Positions 51,271-60,200 of a stretch of DNA of 64,000 nucleotides are shown in pieces (positions within the stretch are counted from its first letter, which is position 1; the number at the start of each line of letters is the position of its first letter). The notes below the pieces were generated by a model, which was not told the origin of the DNA, did no database searches, and saw nothing but the letters and a program-made list of their open reading frames with translations. The DNA is from JAITMY01 sp031553765 (lineage in GTDB: Bacteria; Bacteroidota; Bacteroidia; Bacteroidales; UBA932): contig JAVBKY010000004.1 of the NCBI GenBank assembly GCA_031553765.1, positions 286,311 through 350,310 on the forward strand, in the 5' to 3' direction. Both the position numbers and the translations under genes were made by a program.

Positions 51271-52317
51271 TTATAGCGTGGTGGACACTAAAGGTATTAT
51301 CACCTCAAATTTACCTTCCGCATTGCAAATGCTGATGTCTTTTTTCCACATCAGGCGATAGCGTTCGGCAAGGTTTACAAGGCCAATACCGCTACCGACC
51401 TCGCTCTCCTTTTTCAGCTGCACGGGGTTGCTCACCCTCACGGTGTCATCGCCCTGCGTAGCTATGGTAACGGTTAACGGCTGCTTATTGCTTACCACGT
51501 TGTGCTTAATGGCATTCTCCACCAGCGTTTGCAGGCATAGCGGAACTACCGAATAGGCATTGTATTTTTCTTCTATATTAAAAACAAATTGCAGGCTATC
51601 GCCATAGCGAATTTGCATAAGATGGCAGTATGCTTGCGTAAATTTCAGCTCGTCCTCTAAGGTAATCACTTCCTTATTTTGGAGGGTGTACCTAAATACG
51701 TAGGAAAGCTGCTGTACGTACTCCTGCGCTTTATCGGCATCTACCTTAATAAGCGAATTTAGCGTATTTAGCGAGTTAAACAAAAAGTGCGGGTCAACCT
51801 GACTTTTCAACGCCGTAAAGCGCGTGCGCATATTTTCAGCACGCAGGCTCTCGTTCTCAATGGCTGTTTGCTGATGCTTGTACGACAAATTCAGCAGCTG
51901 CGACGACAGCACCACCACCACTGCAATAATGGAATCGCGAAAGAAACCACCGCGAATAAATTTTTGCGGATGCGGTCCAAAATCCTGAACCATCAGCTGC
52001 ACGTTGGAGCTGGCGTAACTAACAAGCGCTGTAACTACTATGGTAGCAAGTATGGCTACAAGCCACTTCCAGCGATTAGTCAGATTACTTTTCAGCACAC
52101 CAAAATTAACTATGTATAGTACAAATGCTACCACAAAGTTGGCCATGATATGCATGGTCATTCCTCCTACTTCAAGCGTTTTTGGAGGCCTGCCGTCGGG
52201 AGGCAATACCGCATCACGTCCGTAGAAAAACATGATGAGAAAAAGCAGATTCATCAGCAGGCTTATAGCTGCCGAAAGAAGCAATGCTGTGCGGTAGCTA
52301 AGTGGTGATTTTCGCAT
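51271..52317 (-). CDS. LytS-type sensor histidine kinase
   Basis: A 348-residue membrane kinase. Hydrophobic helices at about 9-31, 56-77, 84-104 and 126-145 form the sensor part. A short coiled region leads to His177 in KSQVDPHFLFNSLNTLNSL, the His_kinase signature, and the ATPase part is around 230-345, with PLCLQTLVENAIKHNV and GSGIGLVNLAERYRLMW. It should phosphorylate the LytTR regulator just downstream. The upstream genes encode a MacB-like efflux system, so the stimulus may be an exported compound or envelope stress (inference). Confidence 0.94.
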   Translation of the reverse strand: MRKSPLSYRTALLLSAAISLLMNLLFLIMFFYGRDAVLPPDGRPPKTLEVGGMTMHIMANFVVAFVLYIVNFGVLKSNLTNRWKWLVAILATIVVTALVSYASSNVQLMVQDFGPHPQKFIRGGFFRDSIIAVVVVLSSQLLNLSYKHQQTAIENESLRAENMRTRFTALKSQVDPHFLFNSLNTLNSLIKVDADKAQEYVQQLSYVFRYTLQNKEVITLEDELKFTQAYCHLMQIRYGDSLQFVFNIEEKYNAYSVVPLCLQTLVENAIKHNVVSNKQPLTVTIATQGDDTVRVSNPVQLKKESEVGSGIGLVNLAERYRLMWKKDISICNAEGKFEVIIPLVSTTL

Positions 52318-52324
52318 GTCTTTT

Positions 52325-52356
52325 TTAGTTTGTAACGTTTAAACATTATGAACACA
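52325..52356 (-). repeat. 9-base-phased GTT repeats between permease and kinase
   Basis: TTAGTT at 52325, AACGTT at 52334, AACATT at 52342 and AACACA at 52351 lie 9, 8 and 9 bases apart, matching the phase of the arrays at 54356-54439 and 55637-55695. Confidence 0.45.
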
Positions 52357-53577
52357 CTATTCATATCTAAGTGCATTTATAGGGTCAAGTGCTGCAGCTT
52401 TTTTGGCGGGATACCAGCCAAAGAAAATACCGGTGGCAGCACATACTATAAAGGAAATACCCACTGCTGATGTGCTTACAATGTAAGGCCAACCAAGTGC
52501 GCTTGCCGCCACGTAGGCCAGAGTTAAGCCTAAGAAAATACCGATAATACCACCCACAAGACTTAGCATTGTGCTTTCACATAAAAATTGGAGCAGGATA
52601 TCCTTGTTATGCGCACCAATGGACATACGTAAGCCAATTTCCTTGGTGCGCTCGGTTACGGTTACGTACATAATATTCATAATGCCAATACCTCCTACTA
52701 CCAGCGAAATGGAGGCTATAGCAGCAAGTAGCACCGTCAAAAATCCGCTAATGGAGTTCATCATTTGCAGCATTTCGGCTTGCGTGCGCACGCGGAAATC
52801 ATTTTCCTCACCCGTCTTCAACTTATGCTGTGCGCGCAAGATTGATTCTACCTCATTGGTAGCAAGGGTAGCCACCTCCTCCGATTCGGCAGAAGCCATA
52901 ATCATGTGAATATAGGTAATAGCCAAGATTCTTTTTTGCACAGTGGTAAACGGTGCTATGACCACATCGTCCTGATCCTGCCCCATTTGGTTATCGCCCT
53001 TGGCCGCCAATACGCCTATTACGGTAAACGGAATACGCCCGAAACGAATAGATTTTCCAATAGGATTTTCACCGTTAGGAAAAAGATTTTCTACTATGGT
53101 TTGACCAATGACGCAAACTTTGGCAGATGTCTTCACATCCAAATCGGTAAAGGAAGTGCCTGATTCTACCTCGTACTTGCGAATTTTAAGGATATCGGCA
53201 TTACCACCTTGTATGCTCCCCGGCCAGTTGTTGGCACCGTACACCAGCTGCCCCGATGCATTAACTATGGGCGTAGCTTCGCTGATGTATTTTGCCTGCT
53301 TATGTATAGCATCTACGTCACTTTCGGTAAGCGTTTGCACGTTACCCGAACCGATGTTAACACCACCCTGCCGCTGGCTTTGACGCATTACCATAATGAG
53401 GTTTGTACCCATGGATGACACCTGGTCGTTAATGCTCCTGGAGGAGCTTTGCCCCAAACTCACCATGGTAATTACCGAGGCAATGCCAATGATAATGCCC
53501 AGCATGGTAAGCAGTGCCCGCGTTTTGTTGCGCAGCAAGGCTTTGTAGGCTATTTTGAAAAGATTAAAGAGGTTCAT
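52357..53577 (-). CDS. MacB-like ABC transporter permease
   Basis: A 406-residue inner-membrane protein with one N-terminal helix (about 20-42), a large periplasmic domain (MacB_PCD, about 45-230) and three C-terminal helices (about 275-400), the FtsX fold. The TERTKEIGLRMSIGAHNKDILLQFLCESTMLSLVGGIIGI block is typical of the family. It couples ATP hydrolysis to movement of the periplasmic domain in export of macrolides, peptides or lipoproteins. Its ATPase is the next gene upstream. A canonical MacB has both parts in one chain; here they are separate. Confidence 0.95.
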   Translation of the reverse strand: MNLFNLFKIAYKALLRNKTRALLTMLGIIIGIASVITMVSLGQSSSRSINDQVSSMGTNLIMVMRQSQRQGGVNIGSGNVQTLTESDVDAIHKQAKYISEATPIVNASGQLVYGANNWPGSIQGGNADILKIRKYEVESGTSFTDLDVKTSAKVCVIGQTIVENLFPNGENPIGKSIRFGRIPFTVIGVLAAKGDNQMGQDQDDVVIAPFTTVQKRILAITYIHMIMASAESEEVATLATNEVESILRAQHKLKTGEENDFRVRTQAEMLQMMNSISGFLTVLLAAIASISLVVGGIGIMNIMYVTVTERTKEIGLRMSIGAHNKDILLQFLCESTMLSLVGGIIGIFLGLTLAYVAASALGWPYIVSTSAVGISFIVCAATGIFFGWYPAKKAAALDPINALRYE

Positions 53578-53593
53578 AATACAGTTTATAAAG

Positions 53594-54340
53594 TTACGAA
53601 CTATAATCCGTATCCACAGGCAAAGCGGCTAATGCTTCGGCTGCCGATTTAGTTTCTACGGGACCATCCTTGATAATATGACCATCGCGGAGCTGCACGG
53701 TGCGCTTGGTGAATACCGCAATATCGGGCTCGTGGGTTACAAAGGCAATTGTTTTTCCAGCCGCGTTCAGCCGCTGAAAAAGGCTCATAATTTCGTAAGA
53801 GGTACGTGAGTCCAAGTTTCCTGTAGCCTCATCGGCCAACAGAATTACGGGGTCGTTAACCAGCGCGCGGGCAATGGCCACACGCTGCTGCTGACCGCCC
53901 GAGAGCTGGTTAGGCAGGTGATGCATTCTATCTTGTAAGCCCACCTGCTCCAGCGCAAACACTGAACGCTCATGGCGATCTTTGCTTGATATATCGCTAT
54001 TGTAAAGCAGGGGTAACTCCACATTTTCCAACGCAGAGGTACGCGCAAGCAGGTTGTATGACTGAAACACAAATCCAATTTTGCGGTTACGCAACGTTGA
54101 CAACTCATCCTTGCTGCGCTGGCTTACGGCAACTCCGTCAATCAGGTATTCGCCCGAAGTAGGGCGGTCGAGGCACCCCAGGATGTTGAGCAGCGTAGAT
54201 TTTCCGCTACCGCTGGAGCCCATGATGCTCACGAACTCTCCTTCTTCAATAGAAAAAGAAATGCCTTTGAGCGCATGTACCTGCTCGCTACCTACCTGAA
54301 AGGTTCGCCGCAGCTCTTGTATTTCGATTATTTTTGACAT
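53594..54340 (-). CDS. MacB-like ABC transporter ATPase
   Basis: A 248-residue ATPase with Walker A GSSGSGKST (41-49), signature LSGGQQQR near 145 and Walker B ILLADEATGNLD near 165, typical of the MacB/LolD group. It ends near DGHIIKDGPVETKSAAEA. It pairs with the permease 16 bases downstream. Substrate unknown. The MFP gene lies 108 bases upstream, with a phased AACGTT array in the gap. Confidence 0.96.
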   Translation of the reverse strand: MSKIIEIQELRRTFQVGSEQVHALKGISFSIEEGEFVSIMGSSGSGKSTLLNILGCLDRPTSGEYLIDGVAVSQRSKDELSTLRNRKIGFVFQSYNLLARTSALENVELPLLYNSDISSKDRHERSVFALEQVGLQDRMHHLPNQLSGGQQQRVAIARALVNDPVILLADEATGNLDSRTSYEIMSLFQRLNAAGKTIAFVTHEPDIAVFTKRTVQLRDGHIIKDGPVETKSAAEALAALPVDTDYSS

Positions 54341-54355
54341 GACAAATTAGTTTAT

Positions 54356-54439
54356 AACGTTAGAACGTTCTTAACGTTTGTAACGTTGATAACGCAAAAA
54401 TGTATTGAGACGTTATGAACGTTATAATGCGGCAACGTT
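54356..54439 (-). repeat. AACGTT array, 9-base phase
   Basis: AACGTT (or GACGTT once) starts at 54356, 54364, 54373, 54382, 54409, 54418 and 54434. Intervals are mostly 9 or a multiple of 9, and AACG at 54391 also fits. Two units read AACGTTTGT and AACGTTGAT, both full matches to the LytTR box. The array lies between the MFP and ATPase genes. Confidence 0.75.
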
Positions 54440-54448
54440 ACAAACGCA

Positions 54449-55621
54449 TTAACGCCTTGGCGGTTTTGGCATAAGCGGGTTAGAGGCAGCGCCGCCCTTC
54501 TTTGCCTTTTTCTCTACCGATACTGATAGTATTACCGTATCGCCTGCCGCGAGGCCTTCTGTTACCAGCACATTTACGCCATTGGTCATACCTGTTGCTA
54601 CAACGCGATACTCAAGTTTACCATTATGCTGCACCCACACACCTTTCGGTGCTTTATTTCCACGCGGTTGTTGCGGGGGCATCGGTGGCAACTTTTCATG
54701 CTTTAGCACTTCATCGCTTGGCTTGAAGTTGAGTGCTTCGGTAAGTACCGTCAGCCCCTCTTCGCTACACGTTACAATGCTTACGCTTGCCGTCATGCCG
54801 GGAAACAACTTCTCATCGGGGTTGGGGGCTGAAATTATTACGGTATAGGTAACTACATTATTGGTAACCGTGGGTTGCAGGCGAATTTGTGCAACGGTTC
54901 CCTCAAAAGTATCATCGCTATACGAATCAACAGTAAAAGTTACCTTTTGACCCAACTTCACCTGACCTATGTCGGCCTCGTCCACGTTAGCCTCCACCTG
55001 CATTTTGGTAAGGTCGTTGGCAATGGTGAAAAGCGTAGGCGTATTGAACGATGCCGCTACCGTTTGCCCTTGCTCTACCGCACGATTTAGCACAATACCG
55101 CTAATAGGAGAGTAAATTTCAGCGTAGCCCAAGTTAACTTTTGCCTGATGCACATTTGCTTTGGCGTTTGCCAAATTTGTTTTGGATTGCGCCAACGTAT
55201 TTACCGCCTGCTCGTAGGCTGCTTCTGTTGCCGCTTTATTCTCATACAACATTTTTACGCGATCAAAATTCTGCTGGGCAAAAGTCAAATCGCTTTCGGC
55301 GCTAACCAATCCGGCATTAGCCTGAGTCAATTTTTCGGTAAGCGTTGACTTATCCAACTCTGCCAGCAGCTGACCCTTTTTTACCAGCGAATTAAAGTCT
55401 ACGTAAATTTTTTCAATTACGCCCGACACCTGCGTACCAATATCCACCTTATCCACAGGCTGCACATAGCCCGTAGCGGTTACCAGCGTTTGCACAACTT
55501 CGCTTTGCACCACCGCCGTGTTGTAACGCAACTCCTTTTTGCCGGAGTTCAGAGCCAGCACAACGACTACCACCACAACTATGGCAATGGCCATAAGTAG
55601 TATGAGTGTTCTCTTTTTCAT
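54449..55621 (-). CDS. Efflux periplasmic adaptor (MacA-like membrane fusion protein)
   Basis: A 390-residue adaptor that links the inner-membrane ABC pump to TolC. One N-terminal membrane helix (about 6-24, TLILLMAIAIVVVVVVVLAL) is followed by barrel-sandwich (GVIEKIYVDFNSLVKKGQLLAEL), a helical hairpin with heptads (about 90-165: EKLTQANAGLVSAESDL...AKANVHQAK) and a beta barrel ending IVSPIS-like GYAEIYSPISGIV. The C-terminus is Pro/Lys-rich. It lies between tolC-like and ABC genes in the same direction. Confidence 0.94.
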   Translation of the reverse strand: MKKRTLILLMAIAIVVVVVVVLALNSGKKELRYNTAVVQSEVVQTLVTATGYVQPVDKVDIGTQVSGVIEKIYVDFNSLVKKGQLLAELDKSTLTEKLTQANAGLVSAESDLTFAQQNFDRVKMLYENKAATEAAYEQAVNTLAQSKTNLANAKANVHQAKVNLGYAEIYSPISGIVLNRAVEQGQTVAASFNTPTLFTIANDLTKMQVEANVDEADIGQVKLGQKVTFTVDSYSDDTFEGTVAQIRLQPTVTNNVVTYTVIISAPNPDEKLFPGMTASVSIVTCSEEGLTVLTEALNFKPSDEVLKHEKLPPMPPQQPRGNKAPKGVWVQHNGKLEYRVVATGMTNGVNVLVTEGLAAGDTVILSVSVEKKAKKGGAASNPLMPKPPRR

Positions 55622-55636
55622 ATAAAATCAGTTTAT

Positions 55637-55695
55637 AAAGTTTTTAAAGTTTGCAACGTTTGAACGTTCGTAAAGTTTATAACGTTAAGAACGTT
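55637..55695 (-). repeat. AAMGTT array, seven units in 9-base phase
   Basis: AAAGTT or AACGTT starts at 55637, 55646, 55655, 55663, 55672, 55681 and 55690; only one interval is 8 rather than 9. The units at 55663, 55672 and 55681 (AACGTTCGT, AAAGTTTAT, AACGTTAAG) match the LytTR-box consensus in full. It lies between the TolC and MFP genes. Confidence 0.8.
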
Positions 55696-55718
55696 TTGCA
55701 TTATAAACGAGGGGGTGG

Positions 55719-57020
55719 CTATAGCGCGATCGGCACGGCCATATATACGTCCAAAATTTTGCGCTTAAGCATAAAGCCATATTTACTTTGAATAAAATCG
55801 TTGAGCGCGCTGATGTAGTTATTTTGCTGCTGCAGCAGATCTACCGCGGTAATGGCACCGGCATTGAACTGCACGCGATAGGCGTCAAACGTTTTTTGGT
55901 AAGCGCTTTGACGAATATTAGTAATTTTATACTTGTTGTAGGCCGAAACTACATCCTGATACTGCGTCGCCACGGTTTGCTGCACATCAAGTTCTGCCTG
56001 TTTTTGACTTAACTCGGCCTGCTGCACAGCTATGCGGCTTTGCGCTACTTTTGATTTATTTCGGTTGTTACTGTAAATAGGTACGCTAAGCGATAAGCCC
56101 ACTTGTTCCTTAAGCCCATCGGACAGCTGCGTACCGAAGTCGCTGAAATCGTTGGCATGACCCGTTCCTACGCTACCAAACAGGTTGAGCGACGGCATGT
56201 AGCCCGAGCGTGCGAGCTTAACGCTCATGTTGGCAATATTCACGTCGTACTGGTTGACTTTAAGGCTGGGCAAGGTATTTCCGGCCAATTCAATCACATC
56301 TACCATGGGAGGAATAGCGCTCATTTTGGTAATAGTCGAGGTATCGGGATAAATAATTTGCAACTCCTCGGCAGGGCGCATGGAGAGCAACTTTTTAAGT
56401 GTAAGGATGCTGTTATCGCGCGCTATTTCCGTATCGGTATAGTTATTTTGGTCATTGGCGTACTGCGCCTCTAGCAACAGGTAGTCGCTCTCCAAAATAC
56501 CGCCCACGCGAAACTGCTCTCGCCCCTGATTTAGCTGCTCTTCGCTGGCCTTAATTATCACCTCCTGATACTTGAGCATCTCTTCATTTCCCAGCACGTT
56601 TAAAAATGACTGAAGAATCTGAATGGTGAGATCATTCTGATACTGCTCGGTTTGGTAGGAAGCCTGCTCCCTGCGCAACTTATTTTGCTCAATGGTATTG
56701 GATATGCTGCCACCTTGGTATAGGGTCATGTTGGCGCTTACGCTGTAGGTGCCGTTGAATGCAGAAGAATTGGCCTTGCTGCTGGTGATATTCTCGTTAG
56801 CTGAGGCACTTACGCTTGGCAATCGCTCCATTTTCGACTGCTCATAAATGGTTTGCTGCGCATCTTCCGACAACTTTAGCGACTGCATATTGTAGCTATT
56901 GCCTAAGGCGTAACGCAAACAATCCTCCAACGTGAAATTGTGCTTCACCGCTACGTTATCCTGCGCAATAGTGGTAAATGCTTTTATGCAAATAATGGAA
57001 AGGAGTAGCATCTTTTTCAT
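55719..57020 (-). CDS. TolC-family outer-membrane efflux protein
   Basis: A 433-residue protein with a signal peptide (MLLLSIICIKAFTTIAQ), then two repeats of the OEP fold: LTLEDCLRYALGNSYNMQ at about 30-47 and long periplasmic helices up to about 190, and a second half from AGNTLPSLKVNQYDVNIANMSVKLARSGYMPSLNLFGSVG to the end. It forms the trimeric outer-membrane exit of the pump. It is the first gene of the operon on the minus strand, with a -7 element at 57045-57052. Confidence 0.95.
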   Translation of the reverse strand: MKKMLLLSIICIKAFTTIAQDNVAVKHNFTLEDCLRYALGNSYNMQSLKLSEDAQQTIYEQSKMERLPSVSASANENITSSKANSSAFNGTYSVSANMTLYQGGSISNTIEQNKLRREQASYQTEQYQNDLTIQILQSFLNVLGNEEMLKYQEVIIKASEEQLNQGREQFRVGGILESDYLLLEAQYANDQNNYTDTEIARDNSILTLKKLLSMRPAEELQIIYPDTSTITKMSAIPPMVDVIELAGNTLPSLKVNQYDVNIANMSVKLARSGYMPSLNLFGSVGTGHANDFSDFGTQLSDGLKEQVGLSLSVPIYSNNRNKSKVAQSRIAVQQAELSQKQAELDVQQTVATQYQDVVSAYNKYKITNIRQSAYQKTFDAYRVQFNAGAITAVDLLQQQNNYISALNDFIQSKYGFMLKRKILDVYMAVPIAL

Positions 57021-57044
57021 AACCTTATCTTTTAATCAACGTAA

Positions 57045-57052
57045 CAAAGGTA
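57045..57052 (-). promoter_or_regulatory. -7 promoter element of the efflux operon
   Basis: The minus strand reads TACCTTTG, about 25 bases before the TolC-like start. No -33 TTTG at the usual spacing. Confidence 0.5.
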
Positions 57053-57159
57053 GGGATAAGAAAAAGGCACTCCATAAAAAAAATGGTGAAGCAGGAAAAA
57101 AGGAGGTTAAAACGGGAATTATTGAAAACAGAAAAGCCTTATTGCAATCTTCGAGCCCC

Positions 57160-57209
57160 CGAAAATATACAAACAAGCGGGTCGATTGCTACGATTCAAC
57201 CGACCCGCT
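57160..57209 (-). terminator. Hairpin after the type IX cargo gene
   Basis: AGCGGGTCG (57176-57184) and CGACCCGCT (57201-57209) form a perfect 9-base-pair stem. On the minus strand a weak T-rich stretch follows (TTGTTTGTATATTTTC). It lies 36 bases after the cargo stop codon. Confidence 0.6.
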
Positions 57210-57244
57210 CTCAAAAGTAGAAAAAACCAAAAATCTACTTCATG

Positions 57245-60200
57245 CTACTTCACCACTAACCTTAGCGCATGCCCGTTAGCAGTAACAATGTACATGCCCG
57301 AGGGTAATCCCTGCAACGAAATCTGATGTATTGCGCCACCAGATAAGGTTTGCCTACTGCAGACTTCGCCACCTCGTCCAAAAATTACAAACTCAACATT
57401 GCCTTGTAGTTCGCCTAAGTTAACATTTACGTAGTCCTTGGCAGGATTGGGATAAACGGCATTAACTGAAAGTGGAGTTTTACCTGCAGCTGTGGTTGCA
57501 GCGGTTACTCTCAACGCTCCATTTACGTAGGTAATGTTGTAATTGGCAAGTCCACTACCCTGCGCCGCGCTTGGCACAATAGCGTAGCTGCCTGTATCGG
57601 CAACAGATGATGCGCCTGCGCTGGTAAGGGCTACGGCGGTTACGGCATCGCTACCTAATAAGCCTGTCACAATAAAAGCTGTTGTACCCAAGTTTTTATT
57701 TTCACCTTTTACCTTGGTTTGGGTGCTGGCAGTAATGGTAAGTGCAGCTTGATTAACGGTAAGCACAGCGCGTACCGTATCGCCAAATAGGCAATCAGTA
57801 GTTTCCTCTGTCCATGCTTTTACAGTGTAAACGCCCACAGCTGAAGGACGCGTATCAATTCCATTGTAGCGGTACAGCACCGTTGGTTTGGGTGACACGC
57901 TACCGCAACTTACCGAAACGGCAATGCCGCGTGGAGTGCTGTTATAGGTGTAGGTGGAATCATGTATAGCAAGCGTAACCGGAATTTTACTTGCTCCGGG
58001 TATCATACTTATGTTTTTGGTAATTACACGATTTAAATCGGCCGAGTCAGATACGATATTCAGCATGCCGGATTGCGTTGTAAAACCGGTTTTGAATACG
58101 GAGTAGCTGAGTTGTGAACCTGTTGCAATATTCGCGATAGTAACTTTATTGCTTACTACCGTGCGTACGCTGTCACCCAGCCTCACCTCTGCTCCGGCAA
58201 GATAGGCACCTAAGTTATCTCTTACATGAAACTCAACGGTAATGGGTGTCTCACGCTGCAGGCTGATGGTGCGGCGCGTAGTATCGCTCGCCACCGCCAC
58301 ATAACCCGACTGCGACACGTAACCAATTTTACTTACAATGTAGCGGTAGTTGGAAAATGTCAGGTTATCAAAAGTTACAGCACCATTTACCACGTTTTTA
58401 CTATCCATATTTTGTAGTTCCACCTCGGCTCCGCTAAGGTAGGTAGAGGTAACGCCATCGTACACCTTAAATTCGGCTACACCCAAAGAGGGAAGCATTA
58501 CAGCTTGGCTAATAACATCGCCGCCTACCGAAACATACAGCGAGCCGGATTGCGTAGCGTAACCGCCTTTACTTACGGTATAGGTTACTAAACCTTGCGG
58601 TACGTTGGTAAACAACGCAAGCCCTTTGGAGTCGGTAGCCATACTACCCAGATCACCCAGTGTAATGGTAGCGTCTTCAATGAAACCCTTAGCACGCACC
58701 TCAAACTGCACGTGGTTTACATTTTCAGCCTGCAGTTGTAGCGTAAGCGATGTGCCCGCTCCATTCACCGCCACATTTTGGCTCGCGGTTTTATATCCGG
58801 AACAATTGATCACAAAAAGATAAGTACCATTAGGCAAATTTGCTGTAGTCGGTTGTCCGCCCATTGGGTATAGATTGCGGGCTAACCCATAGCCATTATA
58901 CACCTCTACCACCATTTGTGATGGCAGCGCGGTTCCTGTAGCCGCAGCTATGTTGCACGTTACAGCATACGTAGTATCAGAGGGAAGAGCAAGGTTAATC
59001 GTTTGATTTACGCTTACTGTAAAACCACCGGCAATGGGCGCATCGAGCCCTTGCTCTACCCTATACTCGTAAACTCCAGCAGCCAAATGCAGCGTGTCGG
59101 GAGCTGAATTCGGAGCGTGAAACACATTGGCAATTTTCGTGCCACCACTTGATACCTCCACCGCGTAGAAAACTTCACGACTTGGCTTAAACGCCACATT
59201 ATACGTTGTTTCCTCTATCGCACAACTGATGATTTTATCAGCTCCGTTTACGCTGAAGGGGTGCACTGCTCCCACATAATCATAATCATTATATATGCGC
59301 CAGCTGTAGCTGCCTCCGGCTAGGTAGCGAGCAGAAGTAGTGGCAGAGGATAAATACTCCTCTCCCACAACATCTCCTTTTTCATTATGTAAAAGCAACC
59401 TTGCTCCGTTGAGTTCCGGTAGTTGGTTAAAGGTTACGAGATAAAAATCCTCAAACGAAACGTGAACAACCATAGCTGCAACAGTATCACCCACTCTAAA
59501 TGAGCCATTTTGCTCTAACCCTTCAACACTATTATCCTGGGCATTCAAGGCCGCCACCCCTGCCATATAAGAATAATTTCCTGAGGGCAAGTAACCGCAA
59601 GGTTTATCGCCTTTTAGCCAAGCAGCACCTCTCACTCCTTGAGCCATAAAAGTAGTATCAACCACGTTTATTCCATTTAAACCTTCTACCTCAAAGCAAA
59701 CGCGGCACAAGTTTTCAGGTGCAACACGAAGGTTCAACTCCACGTTGGCGCCATCTATAGTAAAAGTAGTATCATTGAGGAGGTCTACGGATGAAGCGCC
59801 ATCTTCAACCTCAGCAGCATATGAGTAAGTACCGGCAGGCAGGTAGAGCGTATCGGTATAAGGAGCCGATGAAAAATACATGTGGGCAACATCTCTTCCG
59901 TTTTGCTTAATGGCTGCTTCATTAACGCTTAAGCCGGCAGCCAAGGTGAGGTTGGTTATCACCTTGCGGTATCCGGCGGCAAGGTCTACTGCAGGTGCGG
60001 CGGTAAACGAACCCCAACTACTAGCCATTTTACTCCCCACCAAGTAGTAGGTATAAGGCGCGTCTTTTATTAAGGTGGAGGTGTAATTATTGTGCTCGCT
60101 TGGAGCATTATTCCAGTCCATATCCCCATTGCTATCGTACAAACTCACCCATACATTGCCTACAACTGACGGTGGCAACTCTCCAAAGGTAAATACGCAT

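Noticed and set aside
52040..52225. Toxin-antitoxin or small-peptide gene inside the histidine kinase region
   Set aside because: Reading frames there are opposite-strand shadows without start signals.
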